A program made the position numbers and the translations under genes. Positions 32,320 through 40,193 of a stretch of 64,000 nt of DNA are shown here, piece after piece. Source of the DNA: Kiloniellales bacterium. GTDB taxonomy: Bacteria; Pseudomonadota; Alphaproteobacteria; Kiloniellales; JAKSDN01. The notes beneath the pieces are model-generated. The model saw only the letters and a program-made list of their open reading frames with translations, did not search any database and had not been told where the DNA came from. The stretch lies in NCBI GenBank assembly GCA_028280455.1, contig JANQLT010000030.1, positions 62,001-126,000 on the forward strand, written 5' to 3'. Every line of letters starts with the position of its first letter. The first letter of the stretch is position 1.

Positions 32320-33582
32320 TTGACCGTCGTCGAGATGACTCAGCCGGTGGGCGGCGAACGCGAGCGGCTGCACAACCCGCATGTCCAGACCCTGCGCGTG
32401 CCGAACCTGAGCGAGATCGACTTCAAGCAGCTCCGGGCCGGCCGCCTCGCGCGCCTGCAGGCCATGATGGCCAAGCACGACATCCCGGTCTGCCTGTTCT
32501 ACAACCCGGCCAACATCCGCTACGCGACGGGCACCGAGGTGATGGGCGTCTGGACCGCCACCACCCTCGCCCGCTACAGCCTGGTGCCCGCCGAGGGCAA
32601 GCCGATCCACTTCGAATACGCCAACTCGGCCCACGTCTCGCGGAAGTTCGTCGAGGACGTGCGGCCGGCCGATAGCTGGCAGTACGGCGCCACCGAGGGC
32701 CTGGAGCGCGCCAAGCGCTGGGCGGCCGAGATCAAGTCGGTCATGGCCGAGCTCGGCTGCGCCGGCGAGCCCCTGGCCGTCGACAAGCTCGACGGCTACG
32801 GCTTTCTGGCCCTGCAGTCGCAGGGCATCGAGATCGCCGATCCGAGCCCGGCGACCGTCGACGCCCGCGAGGTCAAGACGCCGGAAGAGGTCCAGCTCAT
32901 GATCCTCAACGGCGTGATCGGCGACGCCATGATGGCCGAGTTCGAAGCCGCCATCGCGCCCGGCAAGCGCGAGTACGAGCTGCTCGCCGTGCTCAACGAC
33001 TCGCTGTTCCGGCACCACGGCGAGTTCATGTTCACCCGCCTGGTCGCCAGTGGCACCAACACCAACCCCTGGATGTCGGAGGCCCACGACAAGATCGTCC
33101 AGCCGGGCGACCTGGTCGGCATCGACACCGACGCCAACGGCTACGAAGGCTACGTCATCGACTTCTCGCGCACCTTCCTCTGCGGCGACAAGGCGACCGC
33201 GGGCCAGAAGGAGGCCTACCGCATCTCCTACGACTGCGTGAACGGCATGCGCGAGCTGATGCGCCCGGGCATGACCTTCGACGAGTTCGCCCACCGCGCG
33301 CCCCAGCTTCCCGAGGGCTACCGCAACCTGCGCTATAGCTGCATGGCGCACCAGGCCGGCCTCGAGGACGAGGGCCCGGGCATCCCCTACACCTACACGG
33401 ACCAGAAGGTCGACAAGGACATGAGCGACCGGGAGATCCAGGAGAACATGGTGTTCTGCCTGGAGTGCTACGCCGGCAAGGAAGGCGCGCCCTACGGCGT
33501 CAAGCTGGAGGACCAGGTGCTGGTCACCGCCAACGGCGCCGTGCCGCTCTGCACCTACCCCTTCGAGAAGAAGCTGCTCTAA
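32320..33582 (+). CDS. M24 metallopeptidase-fold enzyme, DddP-like
   Basis: 420 residues from a TTG at 32320 with GGAAAGGAGA 7 bp upstream; the ATG at 32335 is too far from that site. Creatinase/pita-bread fold with all six metal ligands: D269 and D271 (GIDTDANG), D281 (VIDFSRTF), H344 (CMAHQAGL), E382 (CLECYAG), E397 (VKLEDQVLV). TNTNPWMSEAHD, GLEDEGPGIPY and the ending CTYPFEKKLL follow DddP, the M24-family DMSP lyase, more closely than Xaa-Pro aminopeptidases. Cleavage of DMSP to acrylate and DMS is thus possible, but ectoine or peptide hydrolases share the fold. No DMSP gene neighbours. Confidence 0.82.
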   Translation: MTVVEMTQPVGGERERLHNPHVQTLRVPNLSEIDFKQLRAGRLARLQAMMAKHDIPVCLFYNPANIRYATGTEVMGVWTATTLARYSLVPAEGKPIHFEYANSAHVSRKFVEDVRPADSWQYGATEGLERAKRWAAEIKSVMAELGCAGEPLAVDKLDGYGFLALQSQGIEIADPSPATVDAREVKTPEEVQLMILNGVIGDAMMAEFEAAIAPGKREYELLAVLNDSLFRHHGEFMFTRLVASGTNTNPWMSEAHDKIVQPGDLVGIDTDANGYEGYVIDFSRTFLCGDKATAGQKEAYRISYDCVNGMRELMRPGMTFDEFAHRAPQLPEGYRNLRYSCMAHQAGLEDEGPGIPYTYTDQKVDKDMSDREIQENMVFCLECYAGKEGAPYGVKLEDQVLVTANGAVPLCTYPFEKKLL

Positions 33583-33614
33583 GGGACTGCGAAAAGAGAG
33601 TGCCGGCGGCCAGC

Positions 33615-33835
33615 CTCACCCTTCGTCAGGCTCACCCTTCGTCAGGCTCACCCTTCGTCAGGCTCACCCTTCGTCAGGCTCAGGGTGAGGGTGAAGGTGA
33701 GCCCTATCGGCAATCAAACCTCACCCTAAGGGTGAAGGTGAGCTCTGTCGGTAGTTCGACCTCATCCTGAGTTTCCTCATCCCGAGCTTGTCGAGGGACA
33801 AAGGATGTCGTGGTCAAGGTCTCAGGACTTCTTCA
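33615..33835. repeat. Tandem 16-bp repeats and degenerate palindromes
   Basis: Four exact tandem copies of CTCACCCTTCGTCAGG (33615-33678), followed by CTCAGGGTGAGGGTGAAGG and degenerate copies of CTCATCCTGAG and CCGAGCTTGTCGAGGGACAAAGGATG up to about 33835. These parts belong to the widespread GAAGGGTGAGG / CTCACCCTGAG intergenic repeat type. The region fills the gap between the convergent M24 and VOC genes. Frames crossing it have no coding character. Confidence 0.8.
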
Positions 33836-33841
33836 ACGGCC

Positions 33842-34249
33842 CTAGGCAGCCTCGGCGGCGTTCGAGATCTCGATCAGGTTGCCGTCCGGGTCGCGGCAGT
33901 AGAGCGACAGGATCGGCCCCTCGGCGCCGGTCCGCGCGACCGGTCCTTCGATGATCGCGACGCCGCAGTCCTGCAGGTGCGCGGCGACCGTCTCGAGGGG
34001 CGTCTCGGTCAGGAAGCAGAGGTCGGCGCTGCCCGGCAGCGGCGTCTTCGCGACCGGGTCATGCGGGCTCGGGTGCGGGTGCAGGTTGATCTTCTGCCGG
34101 CCGAAACGCAGGGCCACGCGGCCCTCGCCGAAGCTCTCGCGGCGCATGCCGAGGGCCCGCTCGTAGAACGCGCAAGCGGCCTCGACGTCGGCGACGGTCA
34201 GCACCAGGTGGTCGAGACGGTCGATCTCGAAACCCGGCAAGGCGCTCAC
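33842..34249 (-). CDS. VOC-family protein (glyoxalase/dioxygenase superfamily)
   Basis: 135 residues from a GTG at 34249 overlapping the stop of the MFS gene (GTGA). One VOC domain: IDRLDHLVLTVADVEAACAFYERALGM, RVALRFGRQKINLHP, CFLTETPLETVAAHL, ILSLYCRDPDGNLIEISN. Candidate metal ligands are His16 in DHLVLTV, the His in INLHPHP and Glu in LIEISN. Members include glyoxalase I, fosfomycin resistance enzymes and extradiol dioxygenases; this one has no diagnostic feature. Coupled to an MFS exporter, so detoxification of its substrate is possible. Confidence 0.87.
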   Translation of the reverse strand: MSALPGFEIDRLDHLVLTVADVEAACAFYERALGMRRESFGEGRVALRFGRQKINLHPHPSPHDPVAKTPLPGSADLCFLTETPLETVAAHLQDCGVAIIEGPVARTGAEGPILSLYCRDPDGNLIEISNAAEAA

Positions 34250-35445
34250 TCCGCGGCCGCGCCGGCCGGCAGGCGCCGCGACGAGGCGGGCAGCAGCATG
34301 ACCGCCAGGGTGCAGGCCGCGGCGACGGCGGCGAAGCCGGTGAAGAGCCAGGCGAACTCGCCGGTCTGGGCCTGCACCATGGCAGCCAGCTTGATCGCCA
34401 CCGGTGCCGCGCCGAAGGACAGCACGAACTTGACGCCGAAGGCGAGGCTCTGGTGCTTGGCCGGCGTGTAGCGCGACAGCAGCATGTTCTCGGCCGGCAG
34501 CGGTGCCGCGGTCAGCAGGACGATGCCGATCGCCACCAGCACCAGGGGCACGCCGCCCAGGGCGGCCAGGCCCAAGAGCACCGGGATCTGCAGGAACCAG
34601 GAGGCCAGGTAGATCGGCTTCAGGGGATAGCGGTCGGCCAGGTGGCCGCCGATGATCTGCATGATGCCGCCGATCACGAAGACCGCCGCCACCAGGGCGC
34701 CGATGCCGAAGGCGCCCTCGCCCACCAGGCTGCGCAGGCGCAGGTCGAAGAGCTTCGGCATGACCGTCTGCATGCCCTGGAAGATCAGCCCCAGGCAGAA
34801 CATGGTCAGCAGCAGGATGGCGAAGACCCGGATCATCTCGCCGCGGCTGGCCGGCGGCTCTTCCGGGCGCTTGATGCCTTCGTCGGAGACCAGGCCGAGG
34901 CGCAGGCAGACCCAGAGGGCGAGGCCGGTGGCGAGGCAGAGCACGCCCGGCAGCGCGAAGGCCGCGCGCCAGCCGAAGAGGTCGATCAGCGCGCCCGCGC
35001 CGAAGGTGCCGGCGGCGATGCCGATCGGCCCGAAGATGCCGTTGATCCCGAGGGCCTTGCCCCGGGTCTCGGCGTTGCGCACCAGCCAGGGGATGCCCAC
35101 GGGGTGATAGATGGCGGCGAAGAGGCCGATGGCGCTCAGGCCGAGGAACATCGCCAGGGTGGTGTCGACGAAGCTGCAGAGGATCGCCGAGATCCCGAGG
35201 CCGACGAAGAACACCACCATCATCGCCCCGGCCGACCAGCGGTCGCCCAGCCAGCCGGCCGGCAGCGCGGCAAGGCCGACCAGCGCCGAGCCGAGCGCCC
35301 AAAGCTCGATCAGCTCGTGGTACTCGAGCTGCCAGTCGACCTCCAGCGCCAGGACCACGACCGTATAGAAGGCCGTGAACATGTGCATGAAGCCGTGCCC
35401 GAGGCAGGAGAACAGCAGGGACAGGCGCGAAGAACGCTGGGACAT
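34246..35445 (-). CDS. MFS transporter
   Basis: 399 residues, twelve membrane segments. MFS marks: LPAGWLGDRWSAGAMMV (TM2-TM3 loop), AIYHPVGIPWLVRNAETRGKALGINGIFGPIG (motif in TM5 region), and GGHLADRYPLKP in the second half. The IYHPVG...RGKALG pattern is that of the fosmidomycin-resistance (Fsr)-like group. Translationally coupled to the VOC gene downstream. The substrate is not identified. The ATG at 35445 fits the predicted cytoplasmic start. Confidence 0.88.
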   Translation of the reverse strand: MSQRSSRLSLLFSCLGHGFMHMFTAFYTVVVLALEVDWQLEYHELIELWALGSALVGLAALPAGWLGDRWSAGAMMVVFFVGLGISAILCSFVDTTLAMFLGLSAIGLFAAIYHPVGIPWLVRNAETRGKALGINGIFGPIGIAAGTFGAGALIDLFGWRAAFALPGVLCLATGLALWVCLRLGLVSDEGIKRPEEPPASRGEMIRVFAILLLTMFCLGLIFQGMQTVMPKLFDLRLRSLVGEGAFGIGALVAAVFVIGGIMQIIGGHLADRYPLKPIYLASWFLQIPVLLGLAALGGVPLVLVAIGIVLLTAAPLPAENMLLSRYTPAKHQSLAFGVKFVLSFGAAPVAIKLAAMVQAQTGEFAWLFTGFAAVAAACTLAVMLLPASSRRLPAGAAAE

Positions 35446-35657
35446 GGCGCTTTGGCTCGGCTCGGGGGAGCTACTTTCCTACAAGCCGGGGCTCGCAGCG
35501 ACAAGGCGGCCCGGCGCATGGCTGCCCCGCGGCCGCACCGCCGAACTGGCGGTCCGCGGCGTTATCGCCTAGTATCCGGCCGTCCCGCGCCGAGCGGCCC
35601 CGTCGTTAACAAATCAATGAGGGTCGGCAGGCTAGGGTCGCTGCAGGGAGACAGCTC

Positions 35658-35981
35658 ATGCGCCAAGGCGAGAGCCGGCGGTCGCGTCCGACCGCCGTGC
35701 AGAAAGCGTACCTGGCCCGCGGCCTCGATCAGCCGGGCGGCAAGCTGCCGCTGTTCGATGGGCAGGGCCAGCGCTACAGCGAGCGGACCATCCGAAGCTG
35801 CATCGAGCAGGGCTGGGCCGAGCCATGGTTCGACAATCCGGTCAAGCCGGACTGGCTGGTCTGCCGCCTGACCGAGGCCGGCCGGAGCTGCCTGAGCCAG
35901 CCGGCCGAGCCGAGCGAGACCCGGGAAGCCGCCGAGGTGGTGCCCCTGCCCTTGCTGCGGGACATCAAGAAAGCTTCCTAA
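35658..35981 (+). CDS. Conserved hypothetical protein
   Basis: 107 residues, ATG after CAGGGAGACAG. The core VQKAYLARGLDQPGGKLPLFDGQGQRY...TIRSCIEQGWAEPWFDNPVKPDWLVCRLTEAGR looks conserved and folds like a short winged-helix (helix, TIRSCIE recognition-like helix, wing). Similar proteins seem common in Rhodospirillales and related groups, with no assigned function. A DNA-binding role is a guess. Stands alone between the MFS gene and the aspartic protease. Confidence 0.75.
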   Translation: MRQGESRRSRPTAVQKAYLARGLDQPGGKLPLFDGQGQRYSERTIRSCIEQGWAEPWFDNPVKPDWLVCRLTEAGRSCLSQPAEPSETREAAEVVPLPLLRDIKKAS

Positions 35982-36147
35982 GGCGCTTTCGACTATCGGA
36001 ATTGTCGCCGGTCGGGCCGCCCAGGCCCGGACCCTCGCCCGGCTTGTGAAATCGACCGGACATTCGGCGTTCCTTTACCCAATCTTGGGATAATCCCTGA
36101 CCGTCGAGGGCCGCAAGCGGCCGATCAGCTCGCCGTTCGGATTGTCC

Positions 36148-36750
36148 ATGTACGAAACCGAAGCGCTTTGGCGCGAGAAGCGCAAAGGCGAAGCCGCGCC
36201 CGGCATCGGCAGTGTCTTCAAGTGGCTGCTGCGCATCGGCGCCGTCGGCGCCTTCGGCCTCTTCGTCATCTTCGGCATCACCAGCCTGCCCGGCACCCGG
36301 GACAGGGCGGCGAGCGAGCCGGCGACAAGCAGCGCCCAGGCGGCCGCGCCGGATGCCAAAGCCGGGGGCGGCGAGAAGATGGAGCGCCAGCTCGTCCTGC
36401 GCCGCGCGGCCAACGGTCACTTCAAGGTCCGCGCCTACGTCAACGGCGTGTCGATCCCCTTCCTGGTCGACACCGGCGCCAGCGACGTCGCGCTCTCGGC
36501 CGAGGCGGCCCGCCAGATCGGCATCAATATGGACAGTCTCAAGTACACCCGGCGCTACCAGACCGCCAACGGCACGATCTATGCCGCCCCGGTCAACTTG
36601 CGCGACGTGCGGATCGGCGATCTGCGGGTCTACGACGTCGATGCCAGCATCACCAAGTCGGACCTCGGCGTTTCCCTGCTTGGTATGTCGTTTCTTAACA
36701 GACTGACCAGCTTCGAGGTCCGCGGCGGGGAGCTGATTCTGCGTTGGTAG
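36148..36750 (+). CDS. Membrane-anchored retropepsin-like aspartic protease (TIGR02281 type)
   Basis: 200 residues from the ATG at 36148. One membrane span (WLLRIGAVGAFGLFVIFGITSL, about 26-47), an Ala/Gly linker, then a single retropepsin domain: IPFLVDTGASDVALS with catalytic Asp108 in DTGAS, GTIYAAPVNLRDVRIGDLRV and SLLGMSFLNRLTSFEV, the hydrophobic flap-like end. This layout is the TIGR02281 clan AA family, widespread in alphaproteobacteria; active as a homodimer facing the periplasm. Substrates unknown. Confidence 0.9.
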   Translation: MYETEALWREKRKGEAAPGIGSVFKWLLRIGAVGAFGLFVIFGITSLPGTRDRAASEPATSSAQAAAPDAKAGGGEKMERQLVLRRAANGHFKVRAYVNGVSIPFLVDTGASDVALSAEAARQIGINMDSLKYTRRYQTANGTIYAAPVNLRDVRIGDLRVYDVDASITKSDLGVSLLGMSFLNRLTSFEVRGGELILRW

Positions 36751-36826
36751 GGTCCCTGTGCCCCGCCGCAGGGCGTGCCGGCCGGAGCCCGAGAGTCCCG
36801 GCACAAAGCCCTGAAACGTCAAAGAA

Positions 36827-36857
36827 AGCCCCGCCAACTGGGGGAGTGGGCGGGGCT
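36827..36857 (-). terminator. Hairpin terminator after the HtpX-like gene
   Basis: 9-bp perfect stem AGCCCCGCC/GGCGGGGCT (36827-36835, 36849-36857) with a 13-base loop. On the minus strand it is followed by TTTCTTTG, so it would end transcription of the HtpX-like gene about 150 bases after its stop. On the plus strand the T-tract is missing. Confidence 0.55.
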
Positions 36858-37007
36858 AGAGTCAGGGAATTCCCCTCGCGATGAGGGGCACCGGAGATGT
36901 CCCGCAAGAGTGCCGGGAAAAAGTTAACAAGACGTAAAGACGGTTAATGAATGGCCGGGGCATTTTTCGGGCCTCGGCTTTCGAACGGCCGCTGCGAGGA
37001 CCGGCTT

Positions 37008-37979
37008 TCAGTACCAAAGGCCGCTACGCCGCCAGCGCGGCCGCTTCGGCGCGCTGGGAATGGCCGAGCGGCGCGGCTGAGGCCCGGCGGCAAACAGCGG
37101 CGGCACCGGCGCGTGGTCCGGCCGCAGCTCGAGCAGCCGGCGCACGCGCTCCTCGATGGGCGGGTGGGTCCGCAGCACCGAAGGGTCCGGTGCGCGTCGG
37201 CCGGGCAAGAGAATGTCCTCCCAGAAGCGTCCCTGCAGGCGCTCGAGCTTGCCGAGCGCCAGGGCCAGGCCTTCCGGATCGCCCGTCAAGGCGGCGGCCT
37301 GCAGGTCGGCGTCGTACTCGCGCGTGCGCGACAAGGCGAGCTGAAGCAAGGTGCCGATCCAAGGCGCCGCCATCAGGAGAAACACCAGCAGCCAGGACAC
37401 GCCGCTCTGGCCGGTCATCGCCAGAGGCAGATTGGACAGCAGCAGCAAGATGCCGACGAGCAAAAGCGCGCGTGTCAGCCGCGACATGATGTCGGCCAAG
37501 CCCATGACCCACATGTCGTCGTTGCGGACATGGCTGACTTCGTGGGCCAGGACCGCCGCCAGCTCTCGCAGGGTCAAGCGCTGCAAAAGGCCGCTGGTCA
37601 CGACCACTGCAGCGTCGGCGAGCCGGCCAACGGTGAAGGCGTTCAGTAGCGGGCTCGACACGTAGTAGAGCCGAGGCGCTTTCGGCAAGCCGGCGCGCGA
37701 CGCGAGAGCCGCGACCACCTGGTGGACCGCCTCGAGGCCGTCGATGGGCAGCGTCCGGGCGCCGAAGAGCCGGAGCACGACGGCCGACGACACGGCACTC
37801 AGCGACAGCAGGCCGAAGGCGCCGAAGACGGCGGCGAGCCAAAGCCCGCTCGGGCCGGCGACCAGCCAGCCGCAAGCCGCGAGCAGCGCCACCATGCCGG
37901 CGATCAATAGGGTCGATTGCAGCCGGTTGTGCAGACGTCGGCGCCGACGCAGGTCGGCATCGATTCGGAACGGCGCCAT
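37008..37979 (-). CDS. HtpX-like M48 zinc metalloprotease
   Basis: 323 residues from the ATG at 37979 (AAGGAAC upstream). Two membrane segments near the N-terminus (about 23-42 and 46-70), the zinc motif HEVSH (146-150), two more membrane segments (LLLVGILLLLSNLP, LLVFLLMAAPWIG) and the third ligand region REYDAD. This is the HtpX/Ste24 layout, an inner-membrane protease that degrades misfolded membrane proteins. The C-terminal tail is Pro/Arg-rich. It is divergent from Hsp20 and UspA genes, which fits an envelope-stress context. Confidence 0.9.
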   Translation of the reverse strand: MAPFRIDADLRRRRRLHNRLQSTLLIAGMVALLAACGWLVAGPSGLWLAAVFGAFGLLSLSAVSSAVVLRLFGARTLPIDGLEAVHQVVAALASRAGLPKAPRLYYVSSPLLNAFTVGRLADAAVVVTSGLLQRLTLRELAAVLAHEVSHVRNDDMWVMGLADIMSRLTRALLLVGILLLLSNLPLAMTGQSGVSWLLVFLLMAAPWIGTLLQLALSRTREYDADLQAAALTGDPEGLALALGKLERLQGRFWEDILLPGRRAPDPSVLRTHPPIEERVRRLLELRPDHAPVPPLFAAGPQPRRSAIPSAPKRPRWRRSGLWY

Positions 37980-38059
37980 GTTCCTTATCTGCCATCTCCG
38001 TGCGCCGTAACAAGACCCCCGTGGCGCAGCCTCGCGCACGGCTGCAGGCGTCGAAAAGC

Positions 38060-38073
38060 TTGACGCAGATCAA
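38060..38073. promoter_or_regulatory. FNR/FixK-type box
   Basis: TTGACGCAGATCAA matches the FNR/FixK consensus TTGAT-N4-ATCAA with one mismatch. It lies about 87 bp before the hsp20 start and 81 bp before the HtpX start on the other side, in a position to drive the Hsp20-UspA genes under low oxygen. This would fit stress genes induced by oxygen limitation. Confidence 0.55.
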
Positions 38074-38160
38074 GGTAGCAGCCGACGGGAAGGCCTATTC
38101 GAAACCCGAATGGAGGGTCCGGGCTCGGGGCCCGGCCTGGGAATGGATGGAGCCAGAGCA

Positions 38161-38721
38161 ATGCCTGAGACACACGACAAGAACGTCGCGGCGGCAGCCG
38201 GCAAGCCCGCGGTGCCGGGCCGCGAGACGGCGATGCACCCCTATGGCGAGCTGCGCCGGCAGATGGACCGGCTGTTGGACGATTTCCTGCACGGCTGGCC
38301 CGCGGCCGGCCGGCCCTTCGGTTCGCTGCCGCTCGATTTCGCCCGCTTGGCCGAGCCCCTCGGCGCGAGCCGCGGCAGCAGCAACCTGATCAACGTCCAT
38401 TTCGACGTCAGCGAGAGCGAGGATGCCGTCGAGATCACGGCCGAGCTGCCGGGCATCGAGGAATCGGATGTCGAGCTCACGCTGGCCGACGGCGTCATGA
38501 CCATCAAGGGCGAGAAGAAGGCCGAGACCGAGGAGAAGAAGAAGGACTATCACCTCTCCGAGCGGCACTACGGCTCCTTCGTCCGCTCCTTCCGGCTACC
38601 GGACACGGTCGACGAAGAGAACGTCAAGGCGACTTTCGACAAGGGGGTCCTGGCGATCACCCTAGCGAAGCGCGCCGAGGCCAAACAGAGACAGAGGAAG
38701 ATCTCCATCTCGTCGGCCTGA
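38161..38721 (+). CDS. Hsp20/alpha-crystallin small heat-shock protein
   Basis: 186 residues from the ATG at 38161; an in-frame ATG at 38110 would add a Gly-rich leader of 17 residues. The alpha-crystallin domain covers about residues 75-180: FDVSESEDAVEITAELPG, GVMTIKGEKKAE, SERHYGSFVRSFRLPD, VKATFDKGVLAITLAK. ATP-independent holdase that binds unfolded proteins as oligomers. Preceded by an FNR/FixK-type box and followed by UspA; the pair is often co-regulated in alphaproteobacteria. Confidence 0.92.
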   Translation: MPETHDKNVAAAAGKPAVPGRETAMHPYGELRRQMDRLLDDFLHGWPAAGRPFGSLPLDFARLAEPLGASRGSSNLINVHFDVSESEDAVEITAELPGIEESDVELTLADGVMTIKGEKKAETEEKKKDYHLSERHYGSFVRSFRLPDTVDEENVKATFDKGVLAITLAKRAEAKQRQRKISISSA

Positions 38722-38731
38722 TGAAGAGAAC

Positions 38732-38765
38732 GGCAGGCGGGCCCCAGGTTTAGGGCCGGCCTGCC
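38732..38765. terminator. Hairpin between hsp20 and uspA
   Basis: A 13-bp stem with one mismatch (GGCAGGCGGGCCC with GGGCCGGCCTGCC) and an 8-base loop directly after the hsp20 stop. No T-tract follows, so it may be an attenuator or an mRNA stabiliser rather than a full terminator. Confidence 0.45.
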
Positions 38766-38814
38766 GCTTCGGGCGTGCCGGGCGAAGGCTTAGAGCAAGA
38801 GAGGAAATGCAAAC

Positions 38815-39342
38815 ATGATAAAAACGATCCTTGTGCCGATCGACGGCTCCGAGCACGCCCGCAAGGCAACGCTTCTCGCCGGCGACATCGCCGAGAAGTA
38901 CGGCGCCGAGGTGGTGCTGCTGCATGTGATGATCCCCGGCAAGCGCCTGCCGGAGAACCTGCGTCGCATGGCGGAGGTCGAGCATCTGGTCGACCCGAAC
39001 CGCAAGCCCCAGGGCGTCACCACCGGCATGCCGGGTGACACGGTCGCCGCCGTCCAGGACAACAGCAACAGCGCCTTCTCCGACCAGGCCAGCGCGCGCA
39101 TCGGCCAGTGGCTGCTCGATCAGGCCGAGAAGGTGGTGCGCGAGAAGGGCGTCGAGTTGGTCAGCAAGGAGCTGGAAGACGGCGACCCCGTGGAGAGCAT
39201 CATCAAGAGCGCGCGCGACAAGCAGGCGAGCCTGGTGATCATGGGCAGCCGCGGCCTGTCGGATCTCGAGGGTCTCTTGCTCGGCAGCGTCTCCCACAAG
39301 GTCAGCCAGCTCGCCGACTGTTCCTGCATCACCGTGAAGTAG
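38815..39342 (+). CDS. Universal stress protein
   Basis: 175 residues, ATG with GAGGAAATG upstream. UspA fold: IKTILVPIDGSEHARKATLLAGDIAEKYGAEVVLLHVM at the start and the nucleotide-binding end VIMGSRGLSDLEGLLLGSVSHKVSQLADCSCITVK (ATP-type G-2x-G-9x-G-S pattern). The middle has an acidic insert (GVTTGMPGDTVAAVQDN). Binds ATP and supports survival under stress; downstream of hsp20 and a FNR-type box. Confidence 0.92.
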   Translation: MIKTILVPIDGSEHARKATLLAGDIAEKYGAEVVLLHVMIPGKRLPENLRRMAEVEHLVDPNRKPQGVTTGMPGDTVAAVQDNSNSAFSDQASARIGQWLLDQAEKVVREKGVELVSKELEDGDPVESIIKSARDKQASLVIMGSRGLSDLEGLLLGSVSHKVSQLADCSCITVK

Positions 39343-39365
39343 CCGACGCGGCGGGCGCGGGGTCG

Positions 39366-40135
39366 CTAGCCCTCCCCTCGCCGGCCCCGCAGGTGGGTCG
39401 GCCGCAGCGCGCCGACGGCGGCCGCCTCGGTCATGGCGCGCCGGATCGTCGTCCAGTGCTCGGTCAGCGCCTCGCCGGCCACCTCGACGATGCGCCCGCG
39501 CAGCGGGCCCTCGATCTGCTCCAGCTCGTAGCGCAGCAGGTCGGCGAACCAGGCATTGCGGTCGCGCGAGGCCACCTCGAGGAAGCCCGCGTCCCGCATC
39601 ACCGCCTCGGTCTCCTCGGCCGTCGCCATGGTGAAGTCGAGGTGGCCGATCTCGCGAAAGCGCCGGAAGGACGGCTGCGCGTCGGCGTCGGCGCCGGCCA
39701 GCCAATCGCTCACCGCGAGATGGCCGCCGGGCTTGAGGACACGCCGCGCCTCGCGGAAGAAGCCGGCCTTGTCCTTGACGTGGACCAGCGCGTCCTTGCT
39801 GAAGACCAGGTCGAAGCGGGCAGCGGGCCGGGCGTGACCGCCTGAAAGGCGATCCGCGTCTCGAGCCCGGCGCGCGCGACATGGCCCCTGGCGCGATCCA
39901 GGAGCTGCGGCTCGATGTCGATCCCGACCACCTCGCCGGCGCCGAGATCGCCCGCCAGGACGATGGTCGGCCCGCCGTTGCCGCAGCCGACGTCCAGGAC
40001 CGAGCGGCCCGCGAGCTCGAGGCCCTCGACGATCTGCCTGACCTCGTCCGGGCCGCCCGGCGACAGGAAGCCGGCGCCCCAGAGGATCTCGAGCCGCTCG
40101 ACGAAGTGGTCCGGATACTGAACGTCATCGGACAT
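39366..40135 (-). pseudogene. SAM-dependent methyltransferase, frameshifted
   Basis: Two adjacent frames make one methyltransferase. The first (from the ATG at 40135) gives LDVGCGNGGPTIVLAGDLGAGEVVGIDIEP and reads correctly to AFQAVTPGPLP, then turns to Ser/Arg-rich nonsense. The expected continuation, FDLVFSKDALVHVKDKAGFF then REARRVLKPGGHLAVSDW, is in the next frame and runs to the stop at 39366. The shift is near 39822 in a GC-rich run (total length is 3n+2), so a 1-base insertion or 2-base loss. It may be a true pseudogene or an assembly error. The intact protein would be about 256 residues with a C-terminal helical part. Confidence 0.8.
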
Positions 40136-40193
40136 CGGCGCTTCCCCCCGAACCGCAGACTGTCCAGAGGCTACAGGATTCCGGCTTGGCGCG

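Noticed and set aside
33465-33770. ORF running from the M24 gene into the tandem repeats
   Set aside because: Encoded by the 16-bp repeat itself; no coding character.
38662-40128. Long minus-strand frame over UspA and the methyltransferase
   Set aside because: Only an alternative frame; UspA is on the plus strand, and the methyltransferase is better explained by one frameshift.
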